Assembly: GCF_017355785.1 (NCBI RefSeq)
Contig: NZ_JAFEWE010000001.1
Location: forward strand, 434,001-498,000
Source of the DNA: Desertivirga arenae
GTDB taxonomy: Bacteria; Bacteroidota; Bacteroidia; Sphingobacteriales; Sphingobacteriaceae
Length of the DNA stretch: 64,000 bases
Reading direction: 5' to 3'
Positions 1 through 8,307 of the stretch are shown piece after piece. The position numbers and the translations under genes were made by a program. Position 1 is the first letter of the stretch. Every line of letters starts with the position of its first letter. The notes below the pieces were generated by a model. It was not told the DNA's origin. It saw only the letters and a list, made by a program, of their open reading frames with translations, and did not search any database.

Positions 1-284
1 CTGAGCGATTCAGGGTAAGGATCAGTGGATCTGGTAAAGTGAAAGTGGAAGACGATTTTGAGGTAGACAAGGCCGACGTGCGAATATCCGGATCAGGAGA
101 AGCTGACCTTGATCAACTAGAAGCTCACGAAGCCGATATCGATATTTCAGGAAGCGGTGAGACATGGTTAGAAGTCTCGGATTTCCTTAGGGCAAGAATA
201 AGTGGAAGTGGAAAAGTTCATTATTGGGGTAATCCGAGTGTTGATAGCCGCATCAGTGGAAGCGGAAAGGTTATCAAACATTAG
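1..284 (+). CDS. C-terminal part of a DUF2807-type (head-GIN) repeat protein
   Basis: The reading frame is already open at the left edge (frame from base 3) and stops at 282-284, so this is the 3' end of a longer gene. The visible 94 residues repeat the pattern ISGSG(K/E) every 20-22 residues, with acidic stretches between. That is typical of the DUF2807 putative auto-transporter adhesin / head-GIN beta-helix family common in Bacteroidota, which are usually secreted or surface proteins of about 230-250 residues. The last repeat ends in a short basic tail. The function of the family is poorly known, and the signal peptide lies outside the window. Confidence 0.75.
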   Translation, partial: ERFRVRISGSGKVKVEDDFEVDKADVRISGSGEADLDQLEAHEADIDISGSGETWLEVSDFLRARISGSGKVHYWGNPSVDSRISGSGKVIKH

Positions 285-301
285 TAACCGGGCTGAAATC
301 T

Positions 302-367
302 CTTAACCTTCCTATGCTATACCTTAATTACCTGTAATATGGAGTGCGGTACGAAAGGAAGGTTAAG
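302..367. terminator. Long-loop inverted repeat after the DUF2807 gene
   Basis: An 11-base inverted repeat, CTTAACCTTCC (302-312) and GGAAGGTTAAG (357-367), encloses a 44-base loop. There is no clear T-run, so it may be a weak terminator or another RNA structure between the DUF2807 gene and the sigma factor gene. The 285-466 gap holds no convincing open reading frame. Confidence 0.3.
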
Positions 368-442
368 GTAAACAACCCACACCATACTCCCTATTTTGGG
401 ACAACAGTTGAAAAATTGGAATTAGAAGGCAAAAATTTTATA

Positions 443-450
443 TAAGTTTG
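443..450 (+). promoter_or_regulatory. Possible Bacteroidota -7 element (TAnnTTTG)
   Basis: TAAGTTTG matches the Bacteroidota primary-sigma -7 consensus TAnnTTTG and lies 17 bases before the GTG start of the sigma factor gene. A TTG at 416-418 could be the -33 element, but the 24-base spacing is longer than usual. Weak evidence. Confidence 0.35.
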
Positions 451-466
451 AAGCAGATTTAAACAA

Positions 467-1042
467 GTGGACCCTATTACTGCTTCGGTTTCGACAAACG
501 ATTTTTATGACGATAATGCTTTTGAGCGTTTGTTCAAAGAGCATTTTAAGGCATTGCATGCTTATGCAAATGTAATGCTACGTGATGAGGATCTGGCGGA
601 AGAGGTTGTGCAGAACGTTTTTCTTAAACTTTGGGAACGCAGGGAAGATCTAAACGTTGAGGTATCTGTAAAAGCGTACCTCTATCGAATGGTCCACAAC
701 GCTTGCTTAAATTACTTCAAACACAATAAGACCAAAGCCAGGTACGAAGACTACGCAGTACATTCAATGGCCGGAGAAAGCAATAAAGCATCACAGAGAC
801 TCGAACTTAAGGAGCTTGAACAGAAGATCGGAGAAGCCTTAAATGACCTTCCCCAGCAGTGCAGGTTGATCTTTCAAATGAGCAGGTTCGAGGAATTGAA
901 GTATAAAGAGATTGCCGACCAGTTAGGACTATCTATCAAGACGGTAGAAAACCAAATGGGTAAAGCACTTAAGATAATGCGTAGTAAACTTGCCGACTTT
1001 TTACCATTACTATTACTTTGGCTATTTAACAGACTTTTGTAA
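467..1042 (+). CDS. ECF RNA polymerase sigma factor (FecI-like, Bacteroidota type)
   Basis: A 191-residue sigma-70 family protein of the extracytoplasmic-function class. Region 2 is at about residues 22-88 (RLFKEHFKALHAYA..., EEVVQNVFLKLWERRE, YLYRMVHNACLNYFK). Region 4 is at about 120-172 and contains the helix-turn-helix ELKYKEIADQLGLSIKTVEN. The start is GTG at 467, since an in-frame stop (449-451) lies just upstream and no ATG precedes region 2. The C-terminus is hydrophobic (LPLLLLWLFNRLL), common in this group. The FecR gene follows after 3 bases, so the pair forms an operon in which FecR should hold the sigma factor at the membrane. Confidence 0.93.
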   Translation: MDPITASVSTNDFYDDNAFERLFKEHFKALHAYANVMLRDEDLAEEVVQNVFLKLWERREDLNVEVSVKAYLYRMVHNACLNYFKHNKTKARYEDYAVHSMAGESNKASQRLELKELEQKIGEALNDLPQQCRLIFQMSRFEELKYKEIADQLGLSIKTVENQMGKALKIMRSKLADFLPLLLLWLFNRLL

Positions 1043-1045
1043 GCG

Positions 1046-1993
1046 ATGACAGATGAGCTATTGGTAAAATTCCTTTTGAAGGAGACCAGCCTGGAGGAAG
1101 ACCGACAGGTGAAAGACTGGATTGCGTCTGATCCTGCCAACGAAAAGCAGTTTTCTGACTTCTCTCTTATTTGGAATACCAGCAAAAATCTTGAATCGAA
1201 AAGCAGTGTAGACGAAAACGCAGCATGGGAACGGTTCAAGCGAAAGGCTGCCGATAGAAAAGCTGCACCAGAGCCTGCGATACTTCCTATTAAGAGGGAT
1301 TTTATATGGTTAAAGGTTGCGGCAAGTGTTATTCTTGTATCATTGATCGGCTTACTTCTGTTTCGAAAGTCGGAAACCCGATATGTAGCAGATAATAAGG
1401 TTATTACCGAAACTCTACCAGATGGCTCGGTAGTTACGTTGAATAAGAACTCTTCCTTAACCTACTCCAGCTCAGTGCTGGGAAGAAAACGGGGGGTTGA
1501 GCTTTCAAAAGGAGAAGTATTCTTTAAAGTTAAGCCGGATAAGTCTAAACCATTTGTCATATCCAGCGGTGAGGTATCTGTAGAAGTTGTAGGTACTTCC
1601 TTTAACGTTAAACACAAAGGCAGCACAACAGAGGTGATCGTTGAAACAGGTGTTGTTAAGGTAAGTGAGGGCGCGGAAACCGTTGTATTACATGCAGGCG
1701 AAAAAGTCTTTGTAGACAGTCAGCAAAAACTGAAGGTGGAAAAAAGCAAAGACCAGCTGCATAACTACTACCGCAGCAATATTTTCGTGGCCGATAATAC
1801 ACCCTTATGGAGGATAGTTGAAATTCTAAACGAAGCATACAATGCTAACATCATTATAGGAAACCCAGCACTCCGTCAGTTAACCCTAACTACTACGTTT
1901 AAAAACCAGTCCTTAAATGAAATTTTAAAGGTCATTAGTGAAACATTTAATATTTCTATTACTCAAAAGGATAATCAGATCATCCTTCAATAA
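1046..1993 (+). CDS. FecR family anti-sigma factor
   Basis: A 315-residue inner-membrane anti-sigma factor. It has a short cytoplasmic N-terminal segment, one membrane helix at about residues 88-106, then the periplasmic FecR domain at about 110-215 (ETLPDGSVVTLNKNSS, GEVFFKV, FVISSGEVSVEVVGTSFNV). The C-terminal DUF4974 domain is at about 245-315 (LWRIVEILNEAYNANI). In known systems the periplasmic part senses a signal from an outer-membrane partner through that partner's STN domain and releases the ECF sigma factor. Here the partner is probably the STN protein that starts 1 base after this stop codon. Confidence 0.93.
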   Translation: MTDELLVKFLLKETSLEEDRQVKDWIASDPANEKQFSDFSLIWNTSKNLESKSSVDENAAWERFKRKAADRKAAPEPAILPIKRDFIWLKVAASVILVSLIGLLLFRKSETRYVADNKVITETLPDGSVVTLNKNSSLTYSSSVLGRKRGVELSKGEVFFKVKPDKSKPFVISSGEVSVEVVGTSFNVKHKGSTTEVIVETGVVKVSEGAETVVLHAGEKVFVDSQQKLKVEKSKDQLHNYYRSNIFVADNTPLWRIVEILNEAYNANIIIGNPALRQLTLTTTFKNQSLNEILKVISETFNISITQKDNQIILQ

Positions 1994-1994
1994 T

Positions 1995-3866
1995 ATGTAC
2001 CGCCTTACAATTCTCTTCTTTCTGCTTCTGGCAGTTAAAAGCCGTGCTCAACTTATTCCTGGCCATAGCAATAATTTAAACAGGAATATTTCCGTAAGAT
2101 TTATAAATCAGCCTCTTAAGCTGGTGCTGGATAAAATCAGTAAGGAGGGAAACTTTTACTTTTCTTACAGTGGCAGTACGTTCCATTCTGATAGCCTGAT
2201 AAGCTTAAATGTGCAAAACAAGCCTATAAGGAATGTTCTTGATATTCTGTTTAAGGGAGAGGTGGATTATAAAGAAAGCGGAAATTATATTATCCTTCGC
2301 ACTGCTATTTACCGCTTCAATGTCGAGGCAGGTGACGTGCGCCCGGACAAGAATAGCTATGAAATTGAGGGCTATGTTTATAATCAACGTACCGGTGAAG
2401 GAGTAAAAAATGCGAGCGTTTATGAAAAAAAACAGTTAAAGTCGACACTAACGGATAACAAAGGATACTTCAAACTTAAGTTCAAGGGAGATCATCAGGG
2501 CTTGGTGATCTCTGTCAGTAAAGAGGACTTCAGGGATACCAGCATTCAGTTCCTTGCAGGCGTAACAATAACCGAACAAGGATATGCCGTAGGTTCAGGA
2601 GGAGAAGGAGCATTTTCAAATCGTGTGGAACGGTATGGTTTAAGCAGGTGGCTGGTATCTTCGAGGCAGCGCATTCAAAGCTTAAATATTCCTTCCTTTA
2701 TTGCAAACAGCCCTTTCCAGGCCTCCCTTCTTCCCGGACTGAGTTCACATGGAATGCTTAGTTCCCAGATTGTTAATATGGGCTCCCTTAATGTTATCGG
2801 AGGCTATACTGCAGGGGTAGATGGAGCTGAATTTGCAGGAATCTTCAATATCAATAAACAAGATGCAAAAAAGTTCCAGGCAGCTGGAGTAATGAATATT
2901 GTAGGTGGAAGGGTTGAAGGATTTCAATCCGCAGGTATTTTCAACATAGTACTGGATAGTGTTATTGGCGGGCAATTTGCAGGGGTATTTAACAACGTAG
3001 AAAGAGATGTGCACGGGGTGCAGGGAGCGGGAGTTATAAACAGGGCCCGGGGTAAATTTATAGGCGGACAGTTTGGAGGTGTTGCCAACCTGACGCAAGG
3101 AAAATTTTCTGGTATTCAGGCTGCCGGAGTAATAAATATTACGGCTAATGACGTAACGGGATCTCAATATGCGGGAGTAACTAATATAAATGCAGGAAAA
3201 TTAAAGGGAGTGCAAGGAGCTGGCGTACTGAACCTAAACTGGAAACCGGTTGAGGGAACTCAGTTTGCAGGGATACTTAACATAGCAGGAAACCGTATGA
3301 AAGGCGTACAGGTTGCGGGGGTATTGAATTTTGCAAAGAAAATGAATGGCACTCAGGTTGGTCTTGTAAATGTTGCAGATACCTCTTCTGGCTACTCTAT
3401 CGGCTTGTTAAACCTGGTAAGAAAGGGTTATCATAAAATAAGTATTTCCAGTAGTGATGTAATGAAGGGAAGTATCAATCTAAAGACCGGGAACAACAAA
3501 CTTTATACAATGCTAGGGGGAGGTGTCTTGAGTGAAAACTCAAAGAATGTGTATTCTGCGGGCCTGGGCCTGGGCCACGATTTCATATATAACAACAAAC
3601 TCTCCCTCGCCCTTGAAGTGCACTCGCAGTACATATTCCTTAAGAACACTAATTTTAATAATCTTTCAAGATTGCAGACAAATCTTCAGTATCAGATTAT
3701 CAAAGGGTTTACCGTTTTTGCCGGTCCCGGATTCTCTGTTTACAATGTTGATAGTGCAGAACCTGATGCATATCAAAAAAGTTTTATCCCTTCCCATGCC
3801 AAAAATTTGTTCAAGGGCGATCAGAAAGGATGGTTTGGCTGGCAGGCTGGCGTTACTTTCATGTAG
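1995..3866 (+). CDS. STN domain plus surface-repeat outer-membrane protein
   Basis: About 623 residues from the ATG at 1995. Upstream in-frame starts would overlap fecR and lack a clean signal peptide, while this start gives MYRLTILFFLLLAVKSRAQ. Order: signal peptide; STN (secretin/TonB short N-terminal) domain at about 30-100; CarboxypepD_reg-like beta-sandwich at about 125-190 (GYVYNQRTGEGVKNASVY); then about ten imperfect repeats of roughly 20 residues at about 260-475 with the core GxQ(A/F)AGVxNI. A C-terminal beta-rich domain (about 490-623) may be a small barrel. The repeats resemble the family named LA_2272 surface repeat proteins. STN proteins normally talk to FecR, so this is the likely sensor for the two upstream genes, although it has no TonB-receptor barrel or plug. 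Ligand unknown. Confidence 0.8.
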   Translation: MYRLTILFFLLLAVKSRAQLIPGHSNNLNRNISVRFINQPLKLVLDKISKEGNFYFSYSGSTFHSDSLISLNVQNKPIRNVLDILFKGEVDYKESGNYIILRTAIYRFNVEAGDVRPDKNSYEIEGYVYNQRTGEGVKNASVYEKKQLKSTLTDNKGYFKLKFKGDHQGLVISVSKEDFRDTSIQFLAGVTITEQGYAVGSGGEGAFSNRVERYGLSRWLVSSRQRIQSLNIPSFIANSPFQASLLPGLSSHGMLSSQIVNMGSLNVIGGYTAGVDGAEFAGIFNINKQDAKKFQAAGVMNIVGGRVEGFQSAGIFNIVLDSVIGGQFAGVFNNVERDVHGVQGAGVINRARGKFIGGQFGGVANLTQGKFSGIQAAGVINITANDVTGSQYAGVTNINAGKLKGVQGAGVLNLNWKPVEGTQFAGILNIAGNRMKGVQVAGVLNFAKKMNGTQVGLVNVADTSSGYSIGLLNLVRKGYHKISISSSDVMKGSINLKTGNNKLYTMLGGGVLSENSKNVYSAGLGLGHDFIYNNKLSLALEVHSQYIFLKNTNFNNLSRLQTNLQYQIIKGFTVFAGPGFSVYNVDSAEPDAYQKSFIPSHAKNLFKGDQKGWFGWQAGVTFM

Positions 3867-3913
3867 CTTAGTTGAAAATTTTAAAGCTTCCTGTTTTAAA
3901 GCTATTTTGCGAT

Positions 3914-4960
3914 ATGAAATATTTAGCTAATCTCTACATTCAAATTTTCATATTCCTCTTTGCCCTGGCGTTTCGACAGGAAGCATCTGCACAAACTATA
4001 AAAAAAGGTAAAGTTGAGCGCCTGGTAATCCATGCAAAATCACTGGAAGGTAATCTTGCCGGAGATACTCCTGATCGGGAGATTTCAGTATACTTACCCC
4101 CAAGTTATTTCAGCAATCCTAAAAAACGCTATCCCGTAGTTTATTACCTTCACGGGTTTTCAGATGATGATGCCAAATGGTATGGAATTAAAAAGCATTG
4201 GATAAATTTACCTGCTATCCTTGATTCAGTTTATGCGAAAGGAAAATTACAGGAGTGTATATTCGTTACACCTAACGGTTACACTAAGTTTGCAGGTAGT
4301 TTTTATTCCAATTCGGTAACCACAGGAAACTGGGAAGAATTTATAGCGAAAGAGCTTGTTTCTTCTATAGACAAGCGATACAGAACCATCGACCGTTCTT
4401 CCGCCCGTGGGCTTGCCGGACATTCTATGGGAGGTTATGGAACACTGCGAATAGGAGAAAAATATCCGGATGTATTTTCTGCCCTTTATCTTTTAAGTCC
4501 GGCTATATTTATTCCCGGAACCACACCCTCAGTTACAGCCCAGGAGATAGAGAACATAAAGAATTTTGAGGATCTGCAAAGGGCAAACTTTTGGACTAAA
4601 GCCGCCTTCTCTTTGGCAGCTGCCTGGTCGCCAAATCCCAATAATCCTCCCTTTTACCTGGATCTTCCTGGAAAAGACCGTGAGGATGCCATTCCGGTAC
4701 AAGCTAAGTGGACAGCAAATTTACCTCTGGCCTCTTTAGATCAATATATCCCTAAATTAAGACAATTAAGAGGTATTGCTTTTGATGCCGGAGACAGAGA
4801 TGTGAGTTTCGCAAATGCAATACGGATCCTCGACAAAGAACTTAATGCTTATAAGATAAGGCACGAATTTGAAATTTATAAGGGAGATCATACCAATAGG
4901 ATACATATCAGAATAAGTGATAAAGTTGTCCCCTTCTTTTCATCAACGTTGAAGCCATAA
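3914..4960 (+). CDS. Secreted esterase of the alpha/beta-hydrolase fold (esterase D type)
   Basis: 348 residues from the ATG at 3914, which gives a signal peptide ending EASAQ; the longer frame would need a TTG. It belongs to the PF00756 putative esterase group: PVVYYLHGFSDDDAKWYG forms the oxyanion region, GHSMGGYG is the nucleophile elbow (Ser about 171), DAGDRD supplies the probable acid and GDHTNR the histidine. Family members hydrolyse acyl esters such as feruloyl or acetyl groups on plant polymers, or other esters; the substrate here is not evident. It lies 47 bases after the STN-repeat gene on the same strand and may be co-transcribed with the sigma/FecR locus. A terminator follows directly. 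Confidence 0.87.
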   Translation: MKYLANLYIQIFIFLFALAFRQEASAQTIKKGKVERLVIHAKSLEGNLAGDTPDREISVYLPPSYFSNPKKRYPVVYYLHGFSDDDAKWYGIKKHWINLPAILDSVYAKGKLQECIFVTPNGYTKFAGSFYSNSVTTGNWEEFIAKELVSSIDKRYRTIDRSSARGLAGHSMGGYGTLRIGEKYPDVFSALYLLSPAIFIPGTTPSVTAQEIENIKNFEDLQRANFWTKAAFSLAAAWSPNPNNPPFYLDLPGKDREDAIPVQAKWTANLPLASLDQYIPKLRQLRGIAFDAGDRDVSFANAIRILDKELNAYKIRHEFEIYKGDHTNRIHIRISDKVVPFFSSTLKP

Positions 4961-4963
4961 AAC

Positions 4964-5001
4964 AAAAAGGTCCCTCCGCAGTATGCAGAAGGGCCTTTTT
5001 T
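4964..5001 (+). terminator. Rho-independent terminator after the esterase gene
   Basis: AAAAAGG...CCCT pairs with AGGG-CCTTTTT with a one-base bulge, and the right arm ends in a T-run. It lies 4 bases after the esterase stop codon. Confidence 0.8.
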
Positions 5002-5103
5002 AAGCCTTTCCATCCACCTTAACCCACTTTCTGATTAGCCTTTTTTAACAAAAACATATTTTGAAACCCCAATATTAAAGGCTTGAAAGATGAGTAAAAA
5101 AGA

Positions 5104-5223
5104 AAGCACCGTTTTTTCCGGTGCTTCAATCTTTTAAAAAGTGTGTAGATATATATTGAACAGTAGTTGATAGTTAATATCTCAACTATGCTGTTGATTG
5201 CGATGTTGACAGATCAATATATA
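5104..5223 (+). promoter_or_regulatory. Structured leader region upstream of the DUF421 gene
   Basis: The gap from 5002 to 5293 holds no gene but several stems. AAGCACCG (5104-5111) pairs with CGGTGCTT (5119-5126). TATATATTGA (5150-5159) pairs with TCAATATATA (5214-5223), and inside it ACAGTAGTTGA (5160-5170) pairs with TCAACTA-tg-CTGT (5182-5194). The nested pair forms a long stem with an internal hairpin. It ends about 70 bases before the DUF421 start, so it could be a cis-acting RNA or a small RNA. No known riboswitch class was recognised. Confidence 0.4.
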
Positions 5224-5293
5224 CAGAAAGTGTGCCAATCTATTTGTGAAGGATATCTCAACAACATGCTGGATTATTTGTCATACTTACCAG

Positions 5294-6001
5294 ATGACAA
5301 GTATTAAAGTATTTGACTGGCACCGCATTTTTATTGGAGATCTGCCAACTCTCTTTCTGCTAGAGATAATATTTCGTACCTCCATCATGTATGGGTACAC
5401 TATTTTCCTGCTCCGCTTTCTCGGGAAAAGGGGAATGGGACAATTGTCTTCATTGGAAGTGGCCATCATTATTTGCTTTGGTACAGCTATAGGAGATCCA
5501 ATGATGGGCGTAAACGTTCCCATTATACATGGTTTAATAGCTGTAACCACCATAGCCCTTCTTCAGGTAGGGATGGAGCGCTTTATCAATCGCAACAAGA
5601 AAGTCGAAGAATTTATGGAGGGGACTGCAGATAAGGTGGTAGAGAACGGGTTGATATTGGTTGATGAGCTTCATAAAGAGAATATTTCTCACGAAGATCT
5701 TTTCCGGAGCCTTCGCAGCAACAGTGTCAAGCATTTGGGACAAGTGGAGCACGCTTTTTTCGAGACATCGGGCCAGATTTCTGTGATATTTCGTCCGGAA
5801 GATAAAGTAAAGCCGGGCCTCACTGTTATTCCTCCGGAGCAGCTGGCCGAGGATAAAATAATCCGCGAACGTGAAGCTGCTCCTGCAAGTGCCGTTTATT
5901 GCTGTACTAATTGCGGAAACGCTAAATACTATAAACAACAAGAATTAGTTGTTGCCTGCATTCTTTGCAGCTGCAATAACTGGACAGAAGCATCTATTTA
6001 A
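5294..6001 (+). CDS. DUF421 (YetF-like) membrane protein with C-terminal zinc-ribbon-like tail
   Basis: About 235 residues from ATG 5294; a GTG at 5246 would add 16 residues of poor quality. Membrane segments occupy about residues 20-100 (FLLEIIFRTSIMYGYTIFLL, LEVAIIICFGTAIGDPMMG, GLIAVTTIALLQVGME). The soluble DUF421 domain follows (VVENGLILVDELHKENIS, DLFRSLRSNSVKHLGQVEHAFFE, then ISVIFRP). The last ~35 residues contain CCTNCGN and CILCSCNNW, two CxxC-type knuckles that look like a zinc ribbon and are not part of the usual YetF/YcaP core. Function of the family is unclear; a role in envelope stress or spore biology is reported for some members. The LLM oxidoreductase gene starts 7 bases after its stop codon. 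Confidence 0.82.
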   Translation: MTSIKVFDWHRIFIGDLPTLFLLEIIFRTSIMYGYTIFLLRFLGKRGMGQLSSLEVAIIICFGTAIGDPMMGVNVPIIHGLIAVTTIALLQVGMERFINRNKKVEEFMEGTADKVVENGLILVDELHKENISHEDLFRSLRSNSVKHLGQVEHAFFETSGQISVIFRPEDKVKPGLTVIPPEQLAEDKIIREREAAPASAVYCCTNCGNAKYYKQQELVVACILCSCNNWTEASI

Positions 6002-6008
6002 TTAAATC

Positions 6009-6977
6009 ATGGCAACTATAGCGTACCATTCTTCTCATGAACAATTCAAACCGAGTGAATTATTAAAATATGCAAAAATGGCAGAACAGGCTGGATTTGA
6101 TGCCATCAGTTCGTCTGACCATTTTTTTCCCTGGAGTGAACGACAAGGCGAATCCGGGTTTTCATTTTCCTGGTTGGGGGCAGCAATGCAAGCTACTTCT
6201 GTTCCTTATAGTGTTGTTTGTGCTCCCGGACAGCGTTATCATCCTGCCATTGTTGCGCAAGCCCTCGCTACACTTGGTGAGATGTTTCCTGATCGTTTTT
6301 GTATGTATGCAGGTAGCGGCGAAGCGATAAATGAACTGATCACTGGTGAGAAATGGCCACCAAAACACGAACGGAATATAAGATTAGTGGAATGTGTACA
6401 GATCATCCGGGCACTCCTTAAAGGTGAAACAGTTTCGCATAAAGGTATGGTAAGCGTAGAAAATGCAAAACTTTACACCTTACCTGAAAATCCTCCTCCT
6501 ATCTTTTGTGCAGCTGTTTCTGTCGAGACGGCCGCGTGGGCAGGCAGCTGGGCGGACGGGTTGGTCACTGTTTCAAAACCATACGATGAACTGAGGTCTT
6601 TGCTGGATGCCTTCAGGCAGAATGGTGGACAGGATAAACCCGTACACTTAAAAGTACAGCTCTCTTATTCCTCGACACCAGAAGCAGCCCTGGAAGGAGC
6701 TTTTGATCAGTGGCGAACCAATATCTTCCAGGGTAGTGTTTTAGGTGATATGCCTACAGTAGCTCATTTTGATGCAGCAGCAGAATTTGTTAAACCTGAA
6801 GATATGTTTAAACACGTGCGGATTTCCTCAGAGTTAACCGAACACATAGAATGGATAAAAAAAGATATTGATCTTGGTATTGAAAAGATCATCCTTCACA
6901 ATGTAAATCGCGAGCAGCAATTATTTATTGAGGATTTTGGTAGAAAGGTGCTCCCTGAGCTGAAGTCATACGCATAA
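6009..6977 (+). CDS. LLM-class flavin-dependent oxidoreductase (TIGR03885-type, non-F420)
   Basis: 322 residues with the bacterial luciferase-like TIM barrel. Recognisable segments: YAKMAEQAGFDAISSSDHF near residue 25, APGQRYHPAIVAQALATL near 72, YAGSGEAINE near 101, and a C-terminal DIDLGIEKIILHNVNREQQ. These match the group called probable non-F420 flavinoid oxidoreductases. It probably uses FMN; substrate unknown. It sits 7 bases after the DUF421 gene, so the two are probably one transcript. Confidence 0.88.
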   Translation: MATIAYHSSHEQFKPSELLKYAKMAEQAGFDAISSSDHFFPWSERQGESGFSFSWLGAAMQATSVPYSVVCAPGQRYHPAIVAQALATLGEMFPDRFCMYAGSGEAINELITGEKWPPKHERNIRLVECVQIIRALLKGETVSHKGMVSVENAKLYTLPENPPPIFCAAVSVETAAWAGSWADGLVTVSKPYDELRSLLDAFRQNGGQDKPVHLKVQLSYSSTPEAALEGAFDQWRTNIFQGSVLGDMPTVAHFDAAAEFVKPEDMFKHVRISSELTEHIEWIKKDIDLGIEKIILHNVNREQQLFIEDFGRKVLPELKSYA

Positions 6978-7045
6978 GAAGCCGTTGAAGGATCAAATCT
7001 ACGACCATCATGTAATGTTAAACATCTAAAACTTCATAAGCAGTT

Positions 7046-8248
7046 ATGGCAGATGAACAGAAATTTCCCGAATCAATAAAAGTACAACTCCCCTCTATCC
7101 TCGATAACGACTTCTATAAATTCACCATGCAACATGCTGTGGTTAAACTGTTCCCGAAAGCGCAGGCACGATATAAATTTATAAATCGAGGCAAGCATGT
7201 TTTTCCTCCTAACTTTGCTGAAGCCCTTCAGTCTGCAGTAAATCAAATGGCTGCTCTTAAATTAAGCATGCAGGAGAAACATTTCCTTGATCAGAATTGC
7301 CCTTACCTCGACCCGGTCTACCTGGATTTTCTTCAGGGCTATTGCTATAATCCTGAAGAGGTTAAAATAATTCAGCAAGGAGGTGATCTGGAAGTTTCCA
7401 TAGAGGGCTATTGGTACAGAACTATCCTTTGGGAAGTGCCATTAATGTCTTTGATATGCGAACTTTTCTACAAGGAGACGGAACAGAACCGTGCATCCGA
7501 CGATGAGATCATACAAAATACCAGCAAAAAGGCTGAGATGTATAGAAGACTGGGAGTAACTGTAGCAGATTTCGGGACACGCCGAAGGCATTCCTTTACA
7601 GTTCAGGATCTTGTAGTGAAAACATTAACATCAACAGGAAAAGGATTCTTTGTGGGATCAAGTAATGTACATCTTGCAATGAAGAATGGTATTAAACCAA
7701 TTGGCACCCACGCTCATGAATGGTTTATGTTCCATGCAGCGAAATTCGGCTATAAGATGGCTAACTCTGAGGCGCTCGAAAATTGGACTAACGTATATCG
7801 AGGCGACCTTGGAATTGCTTTATCTGACACCTATACCACTAAATCTTTCTTCACCCAGTTTGATAAGAAACTTGCGAAACTATTTGATGGGGTAAGGCAT
7901 GACAGTAATGATCCTGTTGAATTTGCGAAGATGACCATTGCACACTATGATAGCCTTGGCATAGATCCTTTGTCTAAGACGATCATCTTTTCTGATGCTC
8001 TTAATTATGAAAAGGTTGCCCGTATCACCGAGTTTTGCAGAGGGAAAATAGGATTTTCTTTTGGTATAGGTACCAATCTTACCAACGATGTCGGTTTGAA
8101 AGCGATGAACATTGTGGTGAAAATGACTGAAGCAAAACCCGAGAGTCAGGACTGGACACCAGTTATTAAACTTTCAGACGAAAAAGGGAAGTATACGGGA
8201 GATCCAAAAGAAATTGAATTAGCAAAAAGTATATTGAAGATAGACTAG
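7046..8248 (+). CDS. pncB: Nicotinate phosphoribosyltransferase
   Basis: 400 residues, the normal length for the family. It converts nicotinate, PRPP and ATP to nicotinate mononucleotide in NAD salvage, in the cytoplasm. Diagnostic motifs: SILDNDFYKFTMQHAV near the N-terminus, DFGTRRRHSF in the middle (phosphoribosyl binding), GTHAHEWFMFHAA (active-site histidine region), GVRHDSNDP, and KIGFSFGIGTNLTND near the C-terminus. The ATG at 7046 fits. The 68-base gap to the upstream gene leaves co-transcription uncertain. Confidence 0.96.
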   Translation: MADEQKFPESIKVQLPSILDNDFYKFTMQHAVVKLFPKAQARYKFINRGKHVFPPNFAEALQSAVNQMAALKLSMQEKHFLDQNCPYLDPVYLDFLQGYCYNPEEVKIIQQGGDLEVSIEGYWYRTILWEVPLMSLICELFYKETEQNRASDDEIIQNTSKKAEMYRRLGVTVADFGTRRRHSFTVQDLVVKTLTSTGKGFFVGSSNVHLAMKNGIKPIGTHAHEWFMFHAAKFGYKMANSEALENWTNVYRGDLGIALSDTYTTKSFFTQFDKKLAKLFDGVRHDSNDPVEFAKMTIAHYDSLGIDPLSKTIIFSDALNYEKVARITEFCRGKIGFSFGIGTNLTNDVGLKAMNIVVKMTEAKPESQDWTPVIKLSDEKGKYTGDPKEIELAKSILKID

Positions 8249-8307
8249 TAGCTACGATATATGCGCTTCTGGAAATTTTCATATCTTTATGGAAAACCTT
8301 TTAAAAT

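Noticed and set aside
2745-3167. 140-codon minus-strand frame over the surface repeats
   Set aside because: Shadow of the repeat region of the STN protein; no start signal and no family.
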